DNA of 64,000 nt from assembly GCA_001574975.1 (NCBI GenBank), contig KQ965804.1:185331-249330 (forward strand), given 5' to 3'. Source of the stretch: Gonapodya prolifera JEL478. Lineage: Eukaryota; Monoblepharomycota; Monoblepharidomycetes; Monoblepharidales; Gonapodyaceae. A program made the translations under genes and the position numbers. Within the stretch, counting starts at the first letter, position 1. Each line of letters starts with the position of its first letter. The notes under the pieces are model-generated. The model was given only the letters and a program-made list of their open reading frames with translations. It was not told the origin of the DNA and ran no database searches. Below are positions 1 through 11,600 of the stretch, piece after piece.

Positions 1-1
1 T

Positions 2-211
2 GGGGCGGGATTCTCGCCGGGACTGTCGGCTTACACCCCAGGGCCTCAACGGCAACGTGGGTCGTCACTGGTGGACGGAGGAGGTGGTCCATTCGGCGCC
101 TTCTCATGGGACGCACCGGAACGGACACAAGCGGACAGTGGGTCGCCGAAAAATGACAATAGTGGTGGCAGTGTGCAGCCTCCTGCCCGGACATCTTCGC
201 GGGATAGATAG
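2..211 (+). CDS. C-terminal tail of a gene cut by the window edge
   Basis: Frame 2 is open from the first bases to a TAG at 209-211 and encodes about 69 residues. They are rich in Gly, Ser, Pro and Arg, a typical disordered C-terminal tail with no recognisable domain. The frame is convergent with the Sla1-like gene, whose stop is at 425, leaving about 210 bp of shared 3' flank. I cannot say which gene this is. An open 210-nt frame in GC-rich DNA could also be chance, so confidence is modest. Confidence 0.4.
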   Translation, partial: GAGFSPGLSAYTPGPQRQRGSSLVDGGGGPFGAFSWDAPERTQADSGSPKNDNSGGSVQPPARTSSRDR

Positions 212-424
212 GGGCGTATCGCCTGTAGCGTGTCAAAAACCACACGTAGATGCGTTATTATTCGCGTGAAATACTAGTTTATTATTTTTATTGATGAGAT
301 TCCCAGATTTGAACAGATCACACCACAACAAGCACATTTTGCGGGTGCAAATGAATTACGCATTTAGTAATTACGGTGACATCACCAAATCAAATAAATC
401 ACACAACGATAATTACAAAATAAT

Positions 425-3400
425 TCAGTCCGATGTGCGTAACGCCTCCTCAACAACCCGCTCCAGTACTTCAAAGACTCCTCTTCCTTTGAGGCTTTCT
501 CTCGACCGGCGCGTTCTCGACTCTTCGAATCCAAGGTCCCAGATCATAACCATGCTGATAGGGTCCTCCCAAAGAAGTCGTAACAGAGCCTCCCTCGATA
601 CTGCCCACCGTTCCGCTCCAACAGCTGGGTACGTAGACGCCAAACGATCCGACAATGCTGCGTTGCGACCCCGTTGTTCCTTTGGGGACGTGGATGACTC
701 TGTGACGTCCACACCTGCACCTCGCCAAATGTCCTTCACCGAAACCTCCGGACTCATGGCTTCCAGTCGCTGGATCAGAGTTTGTGCTGTCATATCACCA
801 CTTCCCCACGATCCACCCACTGACTTAGCAAGTGCCTCGCTCACAGCCCAAGCACGCTCTCGAGAGTGTCCTTGTTCCACCAGAGGCTCAATATATGATG
901 CCTGGAGGATCCGTTGCTCATATATAAACGTCAGCGCAGTCACTAAGGTGACCTCTTCGGCGAATCCGCGGCGCGGTTGTGGTGGCGCTCCCGCGATTGA
1001 ACACGAGCTGGACTGCCGAGACCCAGGGCCCCCAAGATGATTCCCAATGAAGCGGAGGATGCGCTTGAGTGTAGCGACCCCACGCGTAGGGAACTTGCTG
1101 AAGTCTAGATCTGGAGGATCAGATGGTGCCTTAAAGTGCCGCGGAGGCCGACCAGTTGGAGCACCAGCTGGACGTTTCCCAAGAAGGCCCTCGCGGTGCA
1201 GAAATCGCACCTCCTCTACGTACTCACGATCACCAACAATCATGTTGGATATATCCACAGAAAATTCCAGGTACACAAGTTCGTGTAGTTCCCGCAGAAA
1301 GGCCCAGCCGCCCCGACACCCCAAGAGGAACGCCTTGAATCGACCGCGAGCTTTTGGAGACGTGTCAGTCCAATTGCGTGGGTACAATGGGATGTATCCT
1401 GAGAATTCGAACATTAATCACTCATCGAGACCTTTGGAACACGTTGCAAAACATACCTGCTTCATATTCAGCCCGCACTTCAACGTACGCACGGTCTTTT
1501 GCGGTCAATTGCCTCATGGGTATCTCAAACTCTTCCTCTCCTCCCTTTCGTACCACCACGCGATCCCCCATGAGACTATCCTTGATAAATCGGATCCATT
1601 CCACCCGCATCGCATCCGAAGTCCCTTTCGCAAAGGTGTAAAGGACGGGATAAGGCGCTTGAGCTGCACCTGGGCGCATCAAAGCTGTTGTAACAACATC
1701 CTTTTCTTTTTGCACCGAAATGAGCTTTGGGGTCGTCGCAGTGCGCGGCGGGGCCGTTTCCTCCGCTAATTGCTCTCTGTAGTGTCTGGATAGCCAAATG
1801 GGCCGGACATCTGCGCGGCTGGTTGGATCCGGATCCAGATTAATGCCAAGGAACTTTGGGGCAACGGCGCCGGCTGCGGACGGCGCCCTTTGGCGTAACG
1901 CCATCAGGGTAGACTCGACGGGCGAAGTGATTTCGGCCTCATGCACGGGAGGACGGGAACCTTCCTTGACAACCGGTACAATCTTGATTTTTCCCGCCTT
2001 TACTTTGGTGAGGTCATTGACAGGCGCACTGGGCTTGACAGATCCTTCAAGGGATCGAGTGGGGGTAGGAACGGGAAGGGGAGTATCTTCAACAGGACTC
2101 TGAGGGTGACTTTCCACGTCATTTGGTAGTGCTGGGAGCTCAGAGTTGTTCGACTTGACTTGTCGAGAGGCATCTGTTCTCGCAGACGGTGGAGAAGAGC
2201 GGGAGCGAGATGTCGACTGGCCCCAGTCAGAAGATGGATTTGGAAGAGGTTTCATCGTATCCACATTGGGGTTCACTCGTGCAGCAGCAGATCGCATAGG
2301 TGGCAGCTGAGGTGGCGCGTCCATCACTGTCGCCGCGCCGGCCCACGCGTCCGAGTCCTTGCCTTTTTTACCAAACACATTGTTCATTTTCAACTTCCCG
2401 AACAGACCTTTCCGGCGACTGTCCGAGTCAGATGAAGGGGGTTCGCTTGGTGCTCCAATTGGAGTTGGTCCCCAATTAGCATTCGCGGTATCCCGAGACA
2501 AAAACGATCTTTTGCCACCCAAAGCATCGCTGTTAATGTTGGCAGGATTTGGCTTCATCCGAGGTTCCTTCCACGCCACCACGCGCAATCCGTCTGCAGG
2601 TGCGTAGCCCACCTCCACACCGCCATGGGGTCGATCTCGAGCACAACGCCAGCGTAACGGTTCGGTCGAGTCCAAAACGGAGACTATTTCGCCAGGGAAA
2701 GCAGCGAGTTCCGTAGGCGATGTGGGCATCATTGCACGGAGAACGGCGGCGGCGGCGGGGACAAATCCGGGAGGAAACGCATGCAGAGAGCGTGGAAGCA
2801 CTGGTACTGGTGCAGGCCTTGACTTGGAAGGCGTGGGGGGTGGTGCAGCCTAAGAAAGGGTGAGTTTAGTTGTCCATCAGTCCAAGAACTCTTGGCATGA
2901 CAGTCCAGTTTGTGAGTTCGATGGAGTACAAAGAGCACATTCCCACAAGCTTGTCCATGGTGAACAGATGATTCACGCACCTCGATGTTCTCAAGAAAAT
3001 TAGCTGGTATGATACCCCACTCCCGGATTATTGAGTTCTGGCCACCGCTTCGGCTGACAACCCACCACTCCAGCTGACCAGCAAGATGAATATGAAGTCG
3101 CTCGCCTCGGGTCGTGGATAGCTCGTCTGGGCGATTGGCAGAGTAGCGCCATTTGGTGGCACCGAATCCTAGGAGAGGGAGTTCCTCAATAAACTGGTGA
3201 ACAATGAAAAAAAAAGAGTTAATGACCCGAATCTTTCGGCGAACAACTTCAGAATCATCCTTGGTGACAAGAACTGTGCGGCATGTCTTCTTCGGACCCG
3301 AAAAGTGACAATCGGAACTCACATCCATTGGAATTGCTTTCATCGGTAAAAGCTCCGCATCTTTCTGATCACTGCTTTCCAAATCGTCCTTTGGGATGGC

Positions 3401-3597
3401 CCTTTGACATTGAAGTTGCAACATGATCATTGTACTATAACTTTCGATGGCTCCTTTTACACAACTCACAGAGCCCAACCTTTCCGTGGTGCATCGGTGT
3501 GTGTTACGTAGACAAGTTGTCCTTCCGATACGGAGAGATCTGTCTCCCCACGCCCAGTGAAGCTGGCAAGGACTCTCGAGCAGGACAGGAACCTCAT
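425..3597 (-). CDS. Triple-SH3 Sla1-like endocytic/actin adaptor
   Basis: Five exons fit on the minus strand: 3597-3470, 3401-3323, 3193-2981, 2849-1457 and 1398-425. They sum to 929 codons (928 aa). SH3-1 begins near residue 5 (VLASFTGRGETDLSVSEGQ). SH3-2 fills exon 3, with the DELSTTRGERL acidic/RT-loop pattern, a WW pair and the GIIPANFLE terminus. SH3-3 opens exon 4 after a proline-rich linker. A long Ser/Pro/Lys-rich region follows, then a segment resembling the Sla1 homology domain 1 (VVVRKGGEEEFEIP, then LTAKDRAYVE), then about 320 residues I do not recognise. Three N-terminal SH3 domains followed by SHD1 is the Sla1 order. Sla1 links cargo and clathrin to actin assembly at endocytic sites. 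The SHD1 call is moderate and the SH3 calls are strong. The ATG at 3597 was chosen because it sits just before SH3-1; an upstream in-frame ATG at 3771 would add a Ser/Arg-rich extension. The Sla1 C-terminal repeats are not seen. Confidence 0.72.
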
Positions 3598-3868
3598 TTG
3601 CGACGAGCGTTGAGCGTCCAATCTCGCTGAAGCGACAGCGAGCTGAAAGGATTTTCGCTGCGGAAGTGCAACTGTTGGGTGCAAAGTGGATTGTCCTTGC
3701 CAGAAGCTGCGGCGCAAGATCACATGGAACGGCCCCAACGACGACCTTGCTGCGAAATTATATAAATACACATATTCAGAAGAGAAACGAGGTAAGGTAT
3801 GGCACCGAGAACGAAAGTTTATTTGTGGTCAACCATTCATTAATCTTTCATGGCAACAGGAACACAAT

Positions 3869-5013
3869 TTATGCTCCTTTTACGACTTTGGTAGATGCTT
3901 TTCTTTCAGCGGATTTCAGGTGATTCCGTTCCCCTCCGAGGTTGGCCCCCGTCATGGGCGTTGACTCGCGGTCCCCAGAAGAGCCATCAGCTGACACCAT
4001 TCCACCTCCCGCTGTGCTATCTCCCGCTGTAACCTTCTTTGACTGAGCAAGTGCTTTGGTTCGATTAGACGCTGCTAGGTGCCCAGGGGCATTTGTGTTT
4101 CTAAATGGCGCATGAGCTCGAACTGCGTAGGAATGGGTTAGTTCAGATTAGCAACACCAATAGAGACACCATCGTTCGACTCGCAAATAGCGCACCAGTT
4201 ATCTTTTTAAATTCATATCCATCAAGCAGTGGAACATATGTTGGGGGGTCACTTTCTGTTTCAGCTGATGAGAGACGAAGTGAAACGTCGATGAGCACAT
4301 TCATCACTTTGAATGCCACTAAGAGCCTCACCTGCTACAGCCCGTACCGCGATGTAAGTGTCACGGTTATTCAAATATTTGTTTGCGTATTCTTTAGGAG
4401 GTCGGTTAACCAAGTCCAAAACCTCTCCACTCTCCGTTGCTAGATCCACCACTATATCTGCAACATTGATCCCCAAGGATTCAAGCACACTTTCAGGCGT
4501 TGGCGCCGGCGGAGGTTTCATTGGTGGTGGATTGCTTATTTGATCTGGATTTTTCAAAGTCCCGCGCCTTCCAGCAGGGCCGAGTCCAACAGAAGGAGCA
4601 GAGATCTGCTGTGCCGAGCTTCTTGGAGCAACCGTAGCCTGTATGGCGTGGTCTTTATTCGACAATGTTGTTTGAGTCGAGCTGCTCAGACCCCCAGCAT
4701 TGGATGCTGGAGGGTTCACGCTGTTATTGAGCTTCATTGTCGACGCAGCAACGGAGAGTACTGAACGCTCGGGCGAAAGTGATGGAGTTGGAATGGGTGT
4801 TTGCAAGAGCGCGGGATTGACAAGCGGTAAAATCGTTTTCCGCATGTAGCTCAGAAAAACGACATTGATGCAATCGGGATTGATGAGCCTTTCCTGGTTA
4901 TCTGTCAGGTATAAGATTGATGAATTGCTCAGAGGGACCGCGCGATTCACAGGCGTTTCAAGATCACAGAGATCCGCCATCGCACCTGCGAACTTAACAA
5001 CAACGAAAGACAT
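3869..5013 (-). CDS. CXorf65-family protein of unknown function
   Basis: Two exons, 5013-4332 and 4122-3869, sum to 311 aa. The beginning and end of exon 1 resemble the two halves of the short animal protein CXorf65. Near residues 28-55 the pattern DNQERLINPDCINVVFLSYM matches its 'DNQ.FLVN..C....L..YIR' start. Near residues 175-220 a DLATESGEVLDL ... EYANKYLNNRDTYIAVRA segment matches its 'DL.DE.G.....YA.KFL..R.TY' part. About 100 Ser/Thr/Pro/Asn-rich residues separate the halves, so the ubiquitin-like-sized domain seems to carry a large disordered insertion. The tail is basic and polar. The gene is divergent from OGG1. The 209-nt intron (4123-4331) is longer than most here, and its 3' border was chosen by reading phase. 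The biochemical role of the family is not known to me. The assignment rests on remembered family sequence and should be checked by profile search. Confidence 0.68.
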
Positions 5014-5225
5014 AACCGAGGAATTGTCGCTAGAAGAAGAGGGCCGCTTAGCCGCGTGAAGTGAAGGCAGATGGATTGACGGCTTTGGCCAACTCAAACT
5101 CTGTCTCTCAACACTTCACCGCAGCGAATATAGCCCGCAAAATACCCTTTACATCGGTGGCGCTTTCCCGCCTCTACCGCAATCTCTCCCCCCTCCGGAA
5201 AGCTGAACTCCGTCAAAGCGCTTTG
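5014..5225. promoter_or_regulatory. Divergent intergenic region, CXorf65-like / OGG1
   Basis: The CXorf65-like ATG (5013, minus) and the OGG1 ATG (5226, plus) are separated by 212 bp, which must hold both promoters and 5' leaders. In-frame ATGs exist on each side that would make the reading frames overlap (5097 minus, 5061 plus). I see no clear TATA box. This is inferred from gene layout only. Confidence 0.5.
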
Positions 5226-6651
5226 ATGTCTTCGAACGAATCCTGCGAACGTCTCTACCCCACACCATGGGCATCTCTCAACGCTCTTCCCGAAGAATTG
5301 CGCCTAGACACCACACTTCATGGCGCTCAGAGCTTTAGGTGGCGAAAAACGGAGGAATCGGAGTGGTGAGCACCTAGTTCGATGATGATGGTTGCACTGG
5401 AGTCTGACGATGGGTGAAGGACAAATGTTTTGGATGGAAAGCTCGTTTCTGTCAAGCAGACAGGTGAGCTGTGTTTTACGGTAGTGGGAGCAGCACAACT
5501 TTTCGTTGACCATCATGGATCCACAAGACAACGACGTTCTCTTCAGGACGTACAAGCCCCGCGAAGTTGCCGTCTCAGACACTTCAAAGGATTCTCAAGA
5601 TCTAAAATCTTATCTGCGGGACTACTTCCAACTGGACACGTCCCTTCAGGATCTCTACACATCTTGGGCCACCGCCGATCCCAACTTCCGCCGCGTTGGT
5701 TCGCAGAACGTGGCTTTCCGTGGAATTCGGGTCTTACGGCAACACCCCGTGGAGAACCTCATCACCTTTATTTGCACGAGCAACAACAACGTGGCTAGAA
5801 TAACTTTAATGGTAACCTTCACTGGTGTGATGATAACAACATAACACATTTTCCTGAAATTGAAGATCGTATCCAGGTGAACGCGCTGTGCCGCGAATAT
5901 GGTCCTGCCATAGGTGTTCCGTCACACGTCCCGGAAGATGAACCACCATTCCACGATTTCCCCGTCATCAAGACGCTCTCCGCGACTGATGATCTTGAAT
6001 CTCGCCTAAGAGAGCTTGGATTCGGTTATCGTGCCAAGTACATCACGCAGACCTGCGCCAGACTCTCTGAACACCCTGATCCGGAGGCGTACCTTCTTTC
6101 GCTCCGAGCACTGCCATATAAGGATGCAATTCAAGCATTGCTGGAGTTTCCTGGTGTAGGGCCGAAAGTTGCGGATTGCGTGGCGCTCATGAGCCTTGAC
6201 AAGCGAGAAGCTGTTCCTGTCGATCGCCACGTTTGGCAAATTGCCCTCCGCGACTACGGATTCACCATGGCAGATGAGATTGAGGACTATGTCAGTGGTG
6301 ATGGGGATGTCGAAGTCATCACCAATGGTGAAGTGACGCCTCGCAAACGTAAACGAAAGCCAAGTGGAAGCAAAGCGGCCAATTCCCCCGGGGAACAACC
6401 AAAGACGCTGACACCCAAGGTGTACCGACAAATACAGCAACATTTTCGTTCATTGCATGGCGAATACTGTGGCTGGGCACACTCTGTGAGTTTCCGACAG
6501 AAGGTGGTTGTTTCTTGACAAGAATGTCAACTTATTTTGGGCGATTCAGGTGCTCTTCACCGCAGACCTCCGTGCATTTAATGATCGAATAAATTGTGAA
6601 CTGGGTGGTGATATTGCGAGCCCGAGTAAGACACCAAAGAAGAGGAAATAG
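5226..6651 (+). CDS. OGG1: 8-oxoguanine DNA glycosylase/AP lyase OGG1
   Basis: Five exons, 5226-5365, 5420-5463, 5528-5811, 5877-6485 and 6550-6651, give 392 aa. The enzyme excises 8-oxoguanine opposite cytosine and nicks the abasic site in base excision repair. The N-terminal OGG domain shows LDTTLHGAQSFRW and the KQT strand. The helix-hairpin-helix/GPD core shows FRGIRVLRQHPVENL, FICTSNNNVAR, LGFGYRAKYI and GVGPKVADCVALM. The catalytic Lys is K253 in the hairpin and the catalytic Asp is D272 in VPVDRHVW. Their 19-residue spacing equals that of human K249/D268. The C-terminus keeps GWAHSVLFTADLR and ends in a basic PSKTPKKRK. A Lys/Arg-rich insert (PRKRKRKP) lies before the last conserved helix. 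Both basic stretches are plausible nuclear signals. An upstream in-frame ATG at 5061 would add 55 residues of mitochondrial-presequence-like composition. Confidence 0.95.
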
Positions 6652-6673
6652 AACAGGTCGCGAATCTCAATTA

Positions 6674-6892
6674 TTAAAATAAATAAGTATCAAGAGCATT
6701 GTATGCTTGTTGTACAGAAGGCAGAAATACTAACTTGAGACGTACACCTTGAAGGACTTGATCATCGATGTTGACCCGTTCACCCATAACGTTTTCAGGG
6801 CATTCTGGCACTAATAACGAATTACATGCCGATTGGGAGGAACGAACCCTGCCAACTAAACCCAGCAACGCCTGCAAGCGCTCACTGGGCAA
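6674..6892 (-). CDS. Possible small unidentified coding exon
   Basis: A short minus-strand frame ends in TAA 22 bp beyond the OGG1 stop. Its translation (for example LQALLGLVGRV, CNSLLVPECPENV, VNIDDQVLQ, VQQAYNALDTYLF) looks helical and protein-like, unlike the low-complexity antisense frames nearby. There is no in-frame ATG at its 5' end, so it would have to be the last exon of a spliced gene whose upstream exons I could not find between 6.9 and 8 kb. I do not recognise the family. It may be spurious. Confidence 0.25.
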   Translation of the reverse strand: MPSERLQALLGLVGRVRSSQSACNSLLVPECPENVMGERVNIDDQVLQGVRLKLVFLPSVQQAYNALDTYLF

Positions 6893-8641
6893 AAAGGCGA
6901 ATTTTCATATCTTTGTGCACTAGGAGAGGGACTGCTACCGCCCAAATGGCCGGCTTCACTTGTCTGGCAAACAAACATGCACTACACCTGCACCTGTCAC
7001 ACAACCCAAGAGCCGCGCCCCTCTTACCCTTTCCTATCGACGCCAGTGAGGGCAATGTGAAGGCAAGGAGGACGTAAACTCCTCATCACTTACCTCAGGC
7101 AGGCATTGGCCGCAGGTTTCCTGTTTGTGCACGAAAAGAGATGAAAAGCAATTCAAGTAGATCCTCCTTCCTTCTCCGTCTTACGTCTCGATACTTGTCG
7201 TTCAGCTCACACTTCCTGACGCTACTCCCCTGTCATACTTCTCTGTACCCCAAGATTAGCGAGTGGAAAGGGTGGCTGCCTTGTGGAGGACAACGGGATG
7301 TGACTCACTCTTCGAGATGGTGCACGTGATTGGAACCCATGGAGAAGTGTCTGCCTAGCTTAGTTTGCCAGTGGCGCTAATGTATCGCTTCAAAGCTTCA
7401 CAGCTTCACTATGTTCGGCCATTGAGATCAATCATGGGACATAGGACACAGGAAATGCCAATTAATTCCAGTTTTGTCTGTATTATTGGAGTTGTGCGAG
7501 AGAGTTGCAACATCTTCCGTGGAACAGTTCTCTCCTGTCGGCAGATCGTTTGCCAGGAGGTTTTAGAAGAGGAACCGAATCCTACGATGAGAACAGTTTT
7601 CGAAATCGTGGGATGCGTGGTTTCTATGTGCGGCTCCGATTGCATGTTAGATAGGATGCGATGGGACGTCGGACGGCGGGACTTGAAGTTGCGAGGACAG
7701 TGAAGGGGGAGCGCAACGAGCTCAAACCGAAGGAGGGTATGATGGGCCCAACGAGTAGGTGTCGTCCTCACCACGCCGGTCTCTTTTGGAAGCGGGCAAG
7801 AATGGGGTGTGAACGAGGGATGGCGAACTGTAACCAGATGTAATTGGGAGTGGGAAGTGGGGGCGGGCTCTTCCTCGAGGGAGACCGAAAATGCTTTGTG
7901 GGGGAGGGTTGAAAACGGACTCGGTGGAACGTTCGCGATAGATGGAGTGCAGTTGCGATTTGTGGGAGCAGTGAGTCGATTGTCCGTCGTCTTCAGTGTC
8001 TCAATACCTGACCATGACCTCGGTGGACCAAACCTTATTGAGTTAAACTTACAGGACACTACTTGAACGTTCTAGCTGGATGGACGAGATGGTTGATGGG
8101 ATGTCTGCATCTCTACTGGAGACGGAAGAATTCCTTGTGGAATTTGAATTCGGAAAAATTTTCCAGATACTTCTGGGGTGGATTGAATAATTTTTGGAAT
8201 GACGGAGAAGAAGGTCGAAATGGCTGGGGGTGGGCTTGCCAACTGGCCTCCGGTTGATGCCTCATGTTGTGCCTCCCGAACACACGGCACGAAGAGGATT
8301 GCACTGGAAGTGCGTGGAAAAAGAGCGATTCGGACGGACAGGAAAAAAATTGGAAGCGACCGGATCAAAACGGCTGGATTGAGAGCAGAAAGACGAAGGG
8401 AGTCGATGGGAATAGGAGGAGTGAGGGAATCGGTTGCTTGGGCAGTTGTGATCATTGCGGTTGGAGGAGTACTGGGAGAAGCTGGGGTTGGAACAGGAGT
8501 GGGAGGGCTAGGGAATCAAGGTGAGAGATTCGATTGGGTGGAACGAAGCAAGGCTAGGGAGAAGGCAGGAAGGCAGAATTATGTATTGATGGAGGATTGA
8601 AGAATGCAGTGAGTAGGAAATTGAGCTAGGAGGAAGAAGGC
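6893..8641. other. Gene-poor interval with strong purine skew
   Basis: No recognisable gene was found. The plus strand becomes markedly G/A-rich from about 7.5 to 8.65 kb (runs such as gggagtgggaagtgggggcg), with few C or T tracts. After about 8.84 kb the skew flips to C/T-rich. The open frames here, including a 216-codon minus-strand frame at 7409-8059, have antisense-like low-complexity translations and no domain pattern. The region may hold the promoter and leader of the downstream membrane SH3 gene. Confidence 0.5.
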
Positions 8642-11600
8642 ATGGAGAAACGGGAAAGTCTTTGTGGCCAGTGGCGGTGGAGTGGAGTGGAGATATTGGT
8701 CGCCTGCACCTCATGCCAGGCAAAGCATCGACTCAAGTCCCTGCATGCACTGACTTCACTCTACTATCACGACTTCGTGTGCGGCGCGCCAGGCGGAGTG
8801 TGTAATCCACCGGACTCCCTCATTGCCGACATCGCCTGTGGTGAGTTTGCTGCATCCCTCTCTTTTTGCGAGCCTCACCACTCTTTCCCTCGCTCACACT
8901 GCAACTACTCTTCGCTGCTTCAGTTCCACCTGGCTACATCTGTATGTCCCCCCGCCGCCTCTGCTTCTCCATCACCTCTTACTCACAACTCTCACACCAG
9001 TCCCCGCTTGCCCTTTAAATCCCCCTCCCTCTTTCATCCAATTCATACCCCCCACTGGATCATCTCCCGCTATTCCGCTATTCCTCTCTCCACCGTCGCT
9101 TCTTTGCACATTTCCCTCCTCCGTTTCACCCACATCAACCTTTGCCTCCGCCGCTTCCTCTTCGTCTCTCCCTACCATCTCACCAATTTCACCGCTTCAC
9201 ATCGGCACGGGAGCTGCAGCAGGAGGCGGCGCAATCGTCGCAGGAGGTAGCATCTGGTGGTGCTTCGGTTGTGTTTGGCGGCGACGAGCCAAACCTGCTG
9301 CCGCAAAAGAGGATCCTTCCGCTACAAAGTCGGCATCTTCTGCTGCATCTATTTCTTCGGTCGTCAGCAACACACCCAACCAGTCCGACAACAATCCCCC
9401 TGTTCATCTCGACATGCGAACTATTCCAGACTCTGGACGTCCTCCAGCCGGAGCCCCAGCATCGAACTACGCCAGCGGTAGCATTCTTGCGCCGACATCA
9501 ACCAGCTCAACGGAAGCGGCACCTCCGCCGGGCAATCCTGTTATCCCGAACGCCTCTTTCCACATCCCGCCGATCCTCAAAGATTCCAACCCGGTAACCT
9601 CCCCCACCCCCTTTCCCCCTGATTCTCGAACCGCACTCAACACCCCACAACCATCGACTCGAAGCCAAGCGTCTGCTGCGTTCACGGTTCCGGTGGTGGG
9701 CACTGTGGTTCTCACCGATGCGAAGAACCCTCGTGAAACCGAATTCGCGGTGGAAGCGAAGCATGAGGGTTGGGAAGGAGTGCAGGAGGAAGAAGTGAAA
9801 CCTGTTGCGGATGTGAGTGGTACGAATACGGGGGATTGGAATGTGTGTTCGGGCGCCGGCAGCAGCGGGGATGATCCGGGCACGGTGACACGACGAAACG
9901 GTCTGATGGAACTAATTTTTGGGGAGGAAGCTGGGTTTGGTTGTGTATTCGAGGTGGACAGAGATCGAGAAGTGTGCGGAAGCGCTTCACAGGAACCGTG
10001 GATAGATGACTCTTTCTGGACGGCATCGAGAGCGAAACTTGACGAAAATTGCAGAAGTGATGCGCGAGGGCTGTCTGAGAGTGTGCAATGCAAGCTTGGG
10101 GAAGTTAAATCTCGGGCTAACTACGTAACCCAATCTCCTCACTTCACCCCCACCTCGCCCCCCCCCCCCCCCCCCCCCCACCACCACTCCTCTCCCCTGA
10201 TTTCATCCCGCCTCTCCACATTTCAGCTTCCCCACTGGTTCTTCCTCCAACTCTCCGTGCCGTTGGGTAGGCATCGGGAACTGAGTGTGCCCTACTCAGG
10301 CAAACCCTGCATCGTTGATCGAGAGGTAAGGGGACCATCTTACCGACTTTATGGACATCCGCGCTCACTTCGACCCTGCAAATATCTAGTTCCAACCTAC
10401 GTCTTCAGACGAGCTCCGGGTAGCACCCGGGCAGTTTGTTCAGCTAAAGGTGGTGTACAGAGATGGCTGGGCGGTAGGAAGGAATTTGGACACAGGAGAG
10501 TATGGGGCTGTTCCATGGTGCGTATGCAGGCAGTAGGGGGGGTGGACGAAATGAACGAGGGAGGGGATCTCTGTCGAGCACCACATGTGGATCCAACAGG
10601 GAATGCCCAGGGCGGTGAACTCTCCGAGGCACCGTGGTGATGGGCTTGGTGAAAACCGGAAGAAGGGATCCTATTTCGATCGTGGTGGTGGCTGATAGTA
10701 ACCTCACCTCCTTGCTTCAAATCTTCCAACCTTCGTCTCCCCTCCCTCATTCACCCAGCGACTGCGTGCGTGTAGTGGAAAACCGACCTCTCGCATCTGG
10801 GAGCCGCTCCAATACTCGCCCTTCTTCGCATTGGTCCGGCGACCCCAACCAAGCAGCTGTGCGCAGCGACTTGGTCGCCGTCGAGAGGGCCCGATGGGCG
10901 AATGGGGGCAGAGGAGGCCAGGGCTGGTGGGGAGCCACAAGCTCCGGTTGGACGGGAGCCTGGCAGAATGGAAGTGGGACAGCGTGGGATGTGCGCGGGA
11001 TGCCTCGCGACGGAAACGGGGGGCCTGGGATCCAAAGTGGAGAACGGAGCGGGAGCGGGAGTGGGTACGTGTCGATGTCGAGTGGGGCGGGGAGTTGGGC
11101 ATTGTTTGGGTTTGCCAGGGGTGGGAGGAGTGGAAGGAGTGGGGTCAGTGGTGCCAGTGGGGCGGGGGTTAGTTCCAAGAGAAGTTGGGGCGGAAGGTCG
11201 GACGGGGAGAGGAGCTGGGTGTCGCAGGCGACGGCAATTGCGAACAGGCAGATGTCCCATTTGAAGTACCAGGTGGGCGGAAAACTTCTTTTGCTCCCTC
11301 GGTGGGAATTTTACATTTTTTAACCGTAGCAGCAATCGCCTCCGGGTTATGATGAGGCTGGTGGGCGTCCCGTGGCTCCGAGTCCCGTCCCGTCCCCCGC
11401 TCCATCGTCCTCAGACCTTCTGGCCAGCTCGAGTTTCCTTATGGCACTTCCCCCAAGTACCGCCGTCACTGAGGTACCCGTGTTCTCAGTGAAGATCACA
11501 CCGCCGCATGCACCGACGGATTTATCATCGGATATGGATGAGACTGCCATTGAGGAAAGGGAAACGTCGCAGGGTTGGCCCGAGGACACCAAAGTGGCGA

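Noticed and set aside
291-1040. Long plus-strand open frame (249 codons)
   Set aside because: Antisense to the well-supported last exon of the Sla1-like gene; translation is Ser/Arg-rich shadow sequence without a domain.
7409-8059. 216-codon minus-strand frame in the gene-poor interval
   Set aside because: Low-complexity Pro/Ser/Thr/His translation produced by purine skew of the opposite strand; no domain and no splice partner found.
9467-10093. 208-codon minus-strand frame
   Set aside because: Antisense to the membrane-SH3 gene, whose plus-strand frame has a transmembrane segment and SH3 continuation.
10747-11335. Proline-rich minus-strand frames
   Set aside because: Mirror of the Gly/Ser/Trp-rich plus-strand exon that continues the SH3 reading phase.
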